A stretch of DNA of 64,000 nt from Schistosoma mansoni (lineage: Eukaryota; Platyhelminthes; Trematoda; Strigeidida; Schistosomatidae), in assembly GCF_000237925.1 (NCBI RefSeq), contig NW_017386032.1, positions 1,054,001 to 1,118,000 on the forward strand, read 5' to 3'. The notes under the pieces were generated by a model, which saw only the letters and a program-made list of their open reading frames with translations, was not told the origin of the DNA and searched no databases. Positions 1 through 11,600 of the stretch are shown here, piece after piece (positions within the stretch are counted from its first letter, which is position 1; each line of letters starts with the position of its first letter). The translations under genes and the position numbers were made by a program.

Positions 1-3000
1 CCTCAAAGACAACAAGATTCATCGACAATCTTAAGATATAGTTATATAGAGCATTATCGACCGAATCGACGAGTCTGAACCACGTTACTAAGGGTTATTC
101 TAAGGCTCATGCTGACTTAAGAAATAGAGTTGGAAAGGTGGGTCAATAACTCCAAAAATAAATGTAAATGAGCGTTTATTGCAACGTGGCGCCGACTATT
201 TAATTTACGAATGATTCAATGGTTTACTTTTACTTCACATAACACCATAAGACTACAGGATCTATCACGATTAGTACAAACTGGAATCAGTTAGCTTATT
301 AGAGGACTCTACAAGATCATCGTGCATAAGGGAGGAGATACAAATCTATTGAAGGGTCCTGTGTAGATGCAAGAACTTGTCGGGGTGATCCAGAAAACTT
401 CTCATAAAAGACAAGAAATGCTCAGGAGACACAAATAAGATTTTATCCAATCAGCATCCACTAGAAGTTTTGCCAGAAACATCAGGAAAGTGAAAAGCCA
501 CATGTGGAGTATCTGATTGGCTCATTAATATACTGCTACTGTGTTTAGTAGCATTCCAGAATTTTCGCGAAAGCCCAAGGATTTCTGAAATACTACAAAA
601 ACCCTATATCTTCTGTGCATGAATGAACTTTTGGAGTAAAGTACTTCTTGCATGTTTTGCGTCTTTTCTCTCGCGTTGAAGTTGCTGTACAGTTTTGGCT
701 CGGAGGTTACGAGAAAAGTTTAGGGACCGAGTTTAGCATTTAATTAGCAAGACTTATCAGAACTCATATATGACCATGGCAAAAAGTAGCTACGAATACA
801 TACAGATTTCAAGTAGAGAGTGTCAAGTGATAGTATATGGACATGGTCAGTGTACTTGACGAAATTCACAAAGCGTATATTCTAGATACTGTGAATAATC
901 CTCGTCTTAACAGAGCGACACAATTATATGTATCCACTTAATTTGCTGGAAACAATATGACACATTGGGATCTCCTTCATCTTTATTCGTCATCTTCTTT
1001 ATTGAAAGCATTCACTCACATACTTGTACATAGCAACCAATATGAGGAACATAAATTACTAGGATAAGGTGTGCATGCATGATACACAAAGTGAGTAACT
1101 TTGTGTGTTAGTATGTCCCGGAAGAAAACCAGTTGATTTCCAGTCTGGGGAATCAATAAGTTAACCGTACACATATCTTTGGAGCACTAGACACTTAACA
1201 TCTCATATCTTATCATCGTAATAAAGCTACTCGGTTAGGTTCATTATGTTCTACTTCATTATATTTAGACTTTATCCACGTAGCGAATACTTTGCCCACG
1301 AATTTCAGTAGGCACCTCGTTTTAGTAAATTACTGGACTTTGCAGAGTAATTAGTATAAAGCCGAATACTGGCTAATTGGCCTTCCAAGATGAATATGGT
1401 TCAACCTTGTAAAGTCAATAGCCGGAAGCTGGAAGATTGATAAGGTCAGGCCAATCAAAGTGGACTATGAGGCGAATATGTAGAGGTAATTATTAGTGAC
1501 TTGACTTGGTCTAAATGCCCTTTAAACCAAGCAATCACACTATGCTCAATTGACAATGATTGATTAGGACAACCAATCTAGTAATATAACTGGGTTCACA
1601 GGAAATATTGTATATTCTTACTCTTCTACGTACTAGTTTGTCCCTGTTAGACTATTTTGTTTGGAAACTCCTACTCTATCCCACGCTATTAGGCGGTATT
1701 GCTTCGGTGTTCTATCTATAACCTACTAGCTTTAACTGCTCGATGTGCTTGTATCTGGTGCATGTGAAGAATGAGGTTTGCGTTTCGGTGCAGAATACAC
1801 CACTTTAAGTGAGCACAGCATCTAGAACGAGGAGGGTATACTTACTGACTGTCAAAAATTGATAGTGAGGGCTACGATTTAATTCAACCTGTGTGTGAGA
1901 AGTAGGACATCTTGTTTATTTTTGGGCTTTTTATGGTTGGTGATAGGGAAACCATTAAATTTTCTCCTGTGTTTTATGCTTCTTAAGCCCATGTTTTCTA
2001 TTATTTATTGGTTTCCCAATTTTATTCATTCCACCTATTACATGCGATTTCAAAAGATTAGGCGCAAACTAAATGACTAGCACACAATAACAATAAAACC
2101 AGAATAATTGATTAAAAAGATCTTCGTGGTGAAGTTATTTAAGAATCTAAGCACTTAACGTTCCTGTTAATTCTCCAAAATCAATAAACGTTTATCCCAC
2201 CATAAAGTTCCGCCTTTTTTCCATCAGTTGAGACATATTTCACCGTTATAGTTCACCATATACTGAATCTAGTTCCTTTGGTTCATCTGTTGTTTTCACA
2301 ATGTTATTTTTATTTTAGTGCCAGAAAATAATTTGTTTCATTGCAAATAACTATGTTTGTCTATCATCTGTTGTTGATAGCTATGATGCTCCGATTTTTT
2401 CCCTCTCTTTTCAGCACGACGACTGAAAGATGCAACTGTAATGCTAGTGTTATATGTGCGCTCTCCAGGGGTATAGTTTGTATGGAGTTCCATTTCTAAT
2501 CAGATAATAACATCTTTGAACCCACAGTGTGATAGTCGTAGACTAAGGTTGAGTAAGCCTAAATATTATATCACGCAAAATCGCATACTTCACTCGAAAA
2601 ATGTGAGAACAACGCATTCAATGTACCATTTACATATCTTCTTTAAATGGTTTTTGCATACCCTATCATTCTCCCATTCCTGCCGCTACTTGGACTACTC
2701 CTGTTTTTCTTTCTCCACATCCAGAGTTTCTCTTCTGTCAGTAGGAATCCTGTTTCCGATTCGTGACAACACGCAAACCTATTTATTAGCTAGGTGATAT
2801 ATACTCACGAATATTGTCATGTATTTTCATGGTTTTCGCTCATTTCGTAACCCTGCTTGGGTAGTATCTCATTCGTAAACCCATGTTGCAAATTGGTGAT
2901 TACGCTTCAAGAAGGGGAGTGTACCTGACAAGTTGGAAATAGACAATTGTCACCATAGATTTCATACTTGCGAATATTGTTGGGCGTATCACAGTAAAGT

Positions 3001-5445
3001 TTGGATCAACCGTTGTTTGAGGACTTCTTCCTCCTCTGCTAATATGAAAATTTTGATACATATAAATCTGTTGTTCGAAATAAAGGCCCACCAGCTGTAA
3101 TGTTCGTCCCTGCATTCCCTCGTCGACGATAAAGCTGACAAAAAATCTTTTCATTCGGCTTAAATATTCACCAAACAAACATGGGAAACATGAGAAACCA
3201 AATTATTACTATGTGTGAAAAAGCAGGAATATGGCGCTTGTGTTAAATGACAGCGAACTTTCGTGAAGGTATTTTTATTTTGATGGCAGGATGTCCTTTG
3301 ATCCTTAGCCGTCCAGTTTTGACTGCTTCACCTCTGTGAGGCTTCAACTAATGATTCTTAGTCACCAGAGAAGCCTGCAGGCTGATTAGTTTCATGCCTT
3401 CCCTCCGCACTTTGGAAAGACCCAGCGAGTTTATTTGGTTAACTATGGCAACAATGAGCTTGAGTGTGATGACCTTAAGGCTCTTATCTCCTTATTGATG
3501 TAAAGTACTTAATTTAGTCATGGACGAAGGTAGTGCCGTTCTTAGTATCTGATAAATCTACGAAGTGGTGAAATAAAGCTAATAAGATTATGGTTTCTGA
3601 ATGCGTAAAACCAATAGACGCCTTACAGAGAACTCACATCTCAGTCGATACAGTTCATAGTCAGTACACTGAAGTTATCTACCAATAGAGTTCTGTCCCT
3701 ATCTGGGCATTATTGAAGTTGATTTAGGAGGAATTTATCCGCCATACACTCAAGGCCATGGCACACCGCAACTAGTTCGATATTTCGTTCTTCATAATTT
3801 GGTCAACACAGCACTTATTTTCACGTTCCTGAGTTATGCATCACTGTTCAAGAGGCTAAGATGGTTATATGTATATTAGGTACATAATGAAGCCACTGTC
3901 TCTATGGCTCAGTATGTCAGTCCTACAGTGTCCGAAAACTGTCGGCTGAACTTCAAATCCACTTGTTACTGACGTAAGGCATGTTCCTGTGCACCCCATA
4001 TTTCTAAGCTAGTAGTCTGCGAGCGTTTGCATAACAAGCCTTTAGTTCTCTGAAGTGGTGTCTTTTACAAACAAAAATGGTTCGGAAATCGTTTCACTAC
4101 AAACTTTGACTGTTTAGAGGCTTTTCAGTTTCATATATTTGTTGCCAATTCGACGAGGAATATTGATGTTCTCAGGCTCTCTTTTGCTGAGGTCATCTAT
4201 AACAGGATCCAAAAAGATACGAGCATTAGATCCTTGCACTTTGTGTGAAGTTCGCTCTTCACTTCATGCACAACTTTATTTCAAATGGTGATCTAATTTT
4301 TACTTTTCGAACCCGTTCTTCACTCAACTCTTTAAAGATTGTGTATGCTAATTCACTAACGTTTCACGACATAGCTTGCATGGTAGCTATTTACCATGAC
4401 TACGTCGTACCTTTGCTTCGTTATTAAGGCCATCTCGAGATTTTTACTACCCGTGCTTTTCACTCATATGGATGAAATCAGATCGCCTGTTTTTATCTAC
4501 ACTGACAATGTCAGAACCTGGAAACCCACAAAAAGCAAAAGTCTTCACATGGACTTCGGAAGACGGAGAACAAATTAAATTCCTATTCATTCAAATCATA
4601 CGTCAGGAAGATCAAACTCCGTGCGACATAAAAAAACCCATGTTCTGTAGTCACTCCCTTCTGATTGTTTACTCATGGAGCGGTCTTCATTCGATAACTT
4701 CAGAGAGCTTAGTTACTAGTGTGAAATGTGCCGTCAATGTAGACACGTCCAAAAAGTTATCTGTCATTCTCACTACATATTACGTTTGTTACTATCATCA
4801 GTCCATACAACTCACTTCGCTCTGTGTCTCCTTTGTCTATCTGTACGCTTTTACATTTTGTCTACTCACTCGTTTATTCAACTAATTTGTTTCTCTCCTT
4901 TTCATTCTCGTTTTGCAGCTTTTATGCTTTTACCAACCAGGTCCTGTCAGTTATGTAATGATAAGGAGTCCCAGAAGACCCACTGTATTGAGACAGGCCA
5001 AGTTGCTTGTGCTCAGGAGAAATTAACCCATCGCTAACAATCGAATTCACTTTGATCAATTCTGACAAGTAGCTAGATTACCTTCTTTGAACGTCATCAG
5101 AAACGAAGAACCGTACCGTAAAACTATTAAGAAAAGGTAGATAAATCATCTGACTTACACTAGCTTGTCAAAAGATACCTAATATTGCTACATTCATCAT
5201 ACGCTGTGTTTTGAGGAACACCAATAATTGTTTACTCACATTCAAAGTCTAGTTGATTTGTCATCAGTACCATTTAGGTTTTACTCTGCAAATTCATTAC
5301 TTGGAAATGTTTTGCCTCCCTTTTTTCTACTCTTGTCATCTTGTTATTCTGATCGAACACGAACACTAAATATTGGGTTTTGAAGATTGGATCCGAAAAT
5401 TGTTTGTCTTTTCTATTTTATGTTTTCGTCGTTAATGTAACTATT
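1..5445. other. Upstream region without recognisable gene
   Basis: No exon of a known family was recognised on either strand. Open frames such as 4472-4885 and 4726-5037 overlap in different frames, have no family resemblance and look like chance. Up to about 5.2 kb the sequence is visibly less AT-rich than the rest of the window. It may include the CCP6 promoter or a non-coding first exon, but nothing marks either. Confidence 0.5.
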
Positions 5446-5650
5446 ATGTTAGATGACGACAAGAAAGACATCTTTTACAAAGATTTATTTAGAGGTACTT
5501 TTGTAGACCAAAATGAATCTGCAGGAAGTGATTCTGATGGAATCAGCGACAGTGTTGTAGGGAATGTGAGTAAATCGTTAGCTATATCTTCTGGATACAC
5601 TGGAAAATTACAAAAAGGTCATCTAATATTCGATGCATGTTTTGAAAGCG
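5446..5650 (+). CDS. AGBL4: CCP6 exon 1
   Basis: This exon starts at ATG 5446 and encodes an acidic leader (MLDDDKKD) and the family block [12 protein letters not shown] that opens the N-terminal domain. It ends with one base of a Gly codon before a GTACTT donor. The frame is open upstream to about 5380 without another ATG, so either this ATG is the start or an upstream exon joins near 5453. Confidence 0.85.
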
Positions 5651-8600
5651 GTACTTTATTTACCTTCCCTAATTAACACTAAGGAAATCTTGGAAAGGTT
5701 GTGTACGTCAGTGAGTATGAGTATAACCTATTTATACGTCCGGATACATGTAATGCACGATTCAGAGTATGGTTTAATTTCACAGTAGAAAACACTAAAT
5801 ATGAACAGGTAATATTTACAGTCTCTCAATAATAACCAGAGAGTAATTTTTAATATTGTGAATTTTAGTAAGACAAAGTCTTTGTATCGAGAAGGTATGT
5901 CCCCAGTTGTTAAATCATCTAGCCGTCCTTCCTGGTAGGTATTTTTATTCCATTATATACCTAACTCAGGTCTCGCATTCCACAAAAATGTGTTTTCTAC
6001 TACAAATCACCTGAACAAAAGAAAAAATACGTTATGTCTTTCGCATTTTCTTTTGATTGTGAGGAGGATGTCTATCAATTCGCGTACTGTTATCCGTATA
6101 CTTATAGCAGACTACAGACGTACTTAGGAATACTAGAAACTAAACAGTATACCCATTTCAAGAGAGAACTTTTGGGCCTGACAATAGTATGTACACTTAT
6201 TTTTTTACGCGATAAAACCAACTAGTTCTAAACTAACTCGCAGTATGTTTTGCTGAATTTCCGCAAACTGGCCCGTCACATATATTTTTTCCTTAAGATT
6301 TGCTACGTATGAACATAGAAAACCTGATGCAACCTTACTGTCTTACCACCCATTTACCATACTGTCTTTAGAGTCTTTAATATGTGTTGTTATTTTAATG
6401 AGTAATTTTTCAGAGATAATACTAGATTCAGAGTTTTTGTTGCTTGGTTACCACTACATCTTATTTCCCTGTTAGTTGCATTCATGTGTTTCGATATGAC
6501 GATGTGAAAAATTTTGGTATTCTTGAGTAATAAGAGGTAGATTTTAGAAGGGCAACTTTCGACTAAAGATGAAACCGTGATTCTACTTGTACGTCGTTAA
6601 TGAAATAGGTCTGTTTGATAATGGTTATACCATTAAGCTACAGTACAACTAAGTCGTTTTCCGTAAATAGAATTGCAATCACACAGTAGTTTATGTGAAG
6701 TAGTAAGAATAATAAAATACTATTAAATCTCTCCCGAATAACGACGAAGTGATATTTCCACTTAATTCTTCCATGTAAATCAAATACTCACACCTTGGTA
6801 ATCGTGTCAATGCTTTGATTTGGCTATTTTGCTTCTCAGCGACAATTCAAAACATGATATTCTAGAGTAAAATTTTCCTAAAAGTCCTGTGTTGAACATT
6901 TTACTGAAAGAAAGGTGTCTTACACACTAAAACCTGTAAGCGCTTACTGTTGGTCATTCTAATGGTAGTACTTTATACACTTCTGACTCAGCCTAAATAT
7001 CGTGTTTTCCTGATGAATGTTTGTCTGCTAATTTGATTGTTATTGAAAAAGAAAGTCTATAAAGAAATAAATACTGTTTACATCACTACCCATTTCTCCT
7101 AGAAATCTGTTAAGTAGAAAATTCTACATTCATAGTAAACTCATAAAGGAAAACAAGTAATTTTTGGTTACCAAAGTGTGAGTTATCCATTTAAATGAAA
7201 CAATTACGTCTTATCATAAGTAGTTGGTTAAATGAGACAATTTTCATTCCGAATAAAATTGAAAAACCTTAAATATCCAACACTTCGAACGGGCTTTTTA
7301 GTGAAATCCAATATATATTAGGCTTCCATATTAATTAAAATCATACTTGTATAATGCACATTTAGTATGAAATCACCATGGATGCTTTTATACCAGCTAT
7401 AAATTTAGGGAGAGATTTTGTTTCAAATTAAAATATCAGGAATATTAACTGTCTCAACATCACACTAGTTGCTTTATTTTCAGTATGTTATCCTCATATA
7501 GATTGACCAAACACTAAGACCCACTTTTGTTCATCAGGTATCAGTTCTCTCAACAAGTCATTATTTTTCATTATGATGAGAGGCAAGCTTTTTTTCTGAA
7601 CCCAACAGTTATTTGAAAATACCGTAAATTCAAACGTCAAACAAATGCAATTTATGCGAAATGCCGAATAGAGCATTGTGCATTAAGCTGTTATCCAATA
7701 GTATAAATATTGAGAGTTCGCACGTTAAGATCAAATGGGAAAGTTAATCCATACGATGAAAGAGCGAACTTTATGTGCTTTTCCAAGTGATTCTTTAAAA
7801 TTGCTTATAATGCTCCGCGTGATATTTTATTATATTTTGCGATTAGAATAAAAAATTAATTTCTTCATCCTAATCTATTTATTTGTCATCTTTTCGCTTT
7901 TATATTTCTCATATCCAGCATCTCCTTGTTGAAACTTTATTTGCTTTTCAGTAACCTTGCGAAGAAATTATTGGAATCAAGATCAAGGCTAGTGGTCACT
8001 GTCTTGTAGTCTTTCACATTATAAGTAAATAGTTAGATTAGCTTTAAAGATAAGAAAAACAGAACTCTTTGTCAATTGTTTTTTACCACCTTTATCATTA
8101 TGAGATTGATGTACTGCCCTACATATCTCTACAACACCATTTATCTTTATGTGCTGTTCATTCATTCATAATCTTTCATTAGCGAGGAACTAAACGCGTC
8201 GTACTATAATGACACAGAATAATGCAACTGACTAGCTTTTGGCTGGTTATCACAATACAATGTAACACTTTTTTATAACACCCTAGGCTGGTGTAAAAGA
8301 TCGATTTGTTCCATACAGCACTTTCTATTTTAATTAGTATTAGACTAAAAGTAGCAAAATAAGTTTCAATTATGGTGGAGTCCTTTGGTGACATGTATAC
8401 TGTAAACTGGTCATTATCAGCTCACAACCCCAATTACTGATTAATTATCTGTATTTAAAGCTTCACAAACAAACCTAGTATTTTTCACCTGGCTAAATTG
8501 CCACTTATGAGATTCAATTTTATATATAGTTGATCGAGTAAGTTGTCATTTGTTATCAATACAATGCAACTAATCGAACTCCAGCAGAGTCGCTTGTGTT

Positions 8601-11600
8601 TAAGTCAGGAATATTTACTAATTATATATATACCATAAAATATGATTTTAACTCCTTATGTTAATATCCGCAACTTTTTTTCCACTTTACAAGCAACAAA
8701 GACGTCTAGATCTTATAACAATTACTCATCCTAGTAATCTCAAGGAAACGGCTAATAAAAAACGTGTGGTATTTGTGACTGCTCGTGTTCATCCGGGTGA
8801 GACACCATCATCTTACGTTTGCCAAGGTAATTAGATGTACTGTTTTTAGTTGAGGCATTCTCATGTACTATTAAAAAGACTGTATGGTTTATTTTGGTTA
8901 GAATCCGAATTGATATTGGTTACCTGTTTGACGTATAAAGTGTATTCTTCAAAGTTAGGTTTCACTGATAATAGATTTAATTACGCTAGTTAGGAATTCA
9001 CTTAGATGAAATCTTCAACTTGTTCAAATGGCATCAATAAATTTCAATAAAATTAATTGGTAACTTCAGAACGACCATTGTCAAACTATCTGGTCTTTAA
9101 ACCGTATTAAGATCTTGCTCATTTTGTGCAAAGAAACACTTAAAAACAGGTAGTTACTCTTTAACGACTCAATGGTGAATAATATAGGATAAGATTCCAT
9201 AAATACCTGCATTACTTCAAATGTTACCATTTCCTTTTGAAAGCTGGTAATTGAAGCAGAGTTTCGTCAAAATCATGGTTATTTCTTGCAAAAGTTACCG
9301 ATTACCACGTAAACTTGAATCCACCTCCAATGCGATTTAGTAGAAAGGCTATATTTCTGTTTTATCAACATCAATCTCTCAAATATTCTCAGACTCATAC
9401 AATAACTCTAGCATAGTAATGTTAGAAATCTCAATAAAATTAGCAGATCGATGACTAAGGTATGGTATTAAATAAATAAATAAAAGAATAGACAGAAAAC
9501 AATACTTGTTGAATTATTACTATAAAAAGCTTGAGTTATCCCGTTGTTGATATTCAAGATCTTATTTGGATCCCTGTAACGAAAATTACTGAATTCTATA
9601 TTCAGTGTGCAAATCAACACTGAAATGCAGATACATCCATCTAACACGCTTCAAATTGGACAAAACGCGCTCCCTAAATCCTGCTGTCAGCCATAATCCA
9701 CTCATTCTGAAAACACTATCAATGGAGTGTTAGCGAAACCAAACATCCTTATTCAAACTTAAGGTTACAATTTTTTTACGGATAGATTACATATCGATTA
9801 TTTCACATGGTTACCTTCTGTTATGGGAACAGTTGTTTGATGTACGATTAAGTCACTTGTGCTTAGCATTGAGATAAATATTGTAACCACCGATATTGTA
9901 TAAAAAAACTTAGTTGGATTAACGCAAATAAAAACAAAATAAAGGTATTTGAGGGAATGAAAATTAAATCGTTTCGTATTCTGTATGTGGTCGCATATAT
10001 CTCATGGCGTCAGAAGTAGTACGCCAGTTTTCCAAAACAAAACTGAGATTTCCCTATGCCTCTTCAGTTGGGTTTCGTATGATACGCGTGTCAATAGCAC
10101 TATAGACTGTTTGGTGAAATGAATGCACCTTATCTGCGTCCGTATTTGGTGTGCTCAAAAAACTAGGCTCCGTATTATATAACCCAATAATTCACTGTAT
10201 CAAAATATTCCCATAGACAATATTTACCTTTTTCGAAGAGCATTTCTTAAATTTGAAATGTTTGGTCTATAAATTATAATTATTGCTAAAACACGCTATA
10301 TCTCACAATCTGTTGTCCATATCTGTAACTTAGTTTTCACTTGATGAATCTAATTGAATATAATTTATGGGCTTTCAGAGGTAATAATTAGTGGGAAATC
10401 TCTTTTGAGTCATGTGTAACTGGTTAATAAACTTAAAGTTGGACAGCCTTAGCCCGCTTCATTTATTTTACTAGTCAGAAGCTTAGGATTTTACTAGTCC
10501 TTATAAAATAGATTTAACTTACCACCTTTCAGGTAGACATGTACATATTCGCTGTATTAGATGCTTGCTTTCTTTTTACATCAAAACTGAATTATTTTGT
10601 TGTAGTAAAAGATGATCTCAGTATAGATATATTTGTATTTCTCGTCAAAATATTATAGGATTTATTGATTTCATGGTTAGTGATCATTCAATAGCTCAAC
10701 AATTACGTGAACGTTTAATTTTTAAAATTGTTCCGATGTTAAATCCAGATGGTGTTTATTTAGGAAATTATAGGTAAGTTCTTTGTTTGTCGCATTACTA
10801 ACAGTATCTTTTACGATTTCATCTCTAATAATACACTTTGCAGTAAGTTTGTTGATAGAACATATTTTAAATTTCAGCAAAATAATACTGTTCTGTTTAG
10901 TTTTACAATAATTAATTTTTGCTTACCTTTCAAATGTCTTTCCGTAAGACCTTTTTGTAACTGATTACATAAACGCAAAATGGATGAACTCTAGTTCAGT
11001 ATTTATTGCTGTTGCGCCCTTGATCTGTCTACCCACTTTCGTGTTGAGTATAACTTGTCTAATGTAGATTAAGACCTTGACGCAATAGGCTGACTGGCTT
11101 AACCATGAGGCTAGTATGCGTGAGTTCGAAGTGGGGTAGAAAGAAGAAAACTGTTCTATCACCTGATTGGCTGATAGGCACACGCGAGAGAGAAGACAAG
11201 ACAACTGGAACACTAATCGCTTTATTCCTACCTCGATCTGGTACCCGAATTCAGATTAGTGCAAAAAGATACATGAATAAATAGATGACTAACCTGACCA
11301 CAATGTACAATAATTAGGAAAATACAATTATGTCCAAAACTGGGGGATTAGAGTAGAAAATAGAGTACAAAAGGTTACGTCTACATTACAATAGCTTTGG
11401 AACAGAAAATGCTATGGCAGTGAATCATACATCAAACGAAAGCTCATGATCTGTAGAATAGACTAGGGGCAAAAGTGAATGTTACAGTTTTACAAGCTTT
11501 GAATTAAATGAAATAACGTCCCCAAAAATAGCTTCCGTAGTTTGTTAAGGCTTCTTGTTTCGCGGTTCACATCAATTACCTAGATATAATAAGAATTAGC

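Noticed and set aside
500-540. TCTGATTGGCTCATTAATAT as a second Merlin end, because of similarity to the right end region at 21264
   Set aside because: The similarity is limited to GATTGGCTC; the terminal ATTAAACTATACTGCCGA is not present.
4472-5037. Overlapping open frames of 137 and 103 codons as a possible gene
   Set aside because: They overlap in different frames, have no recognisable domain and no family resemblance, and no convincing splice structure connects them to CCP6.
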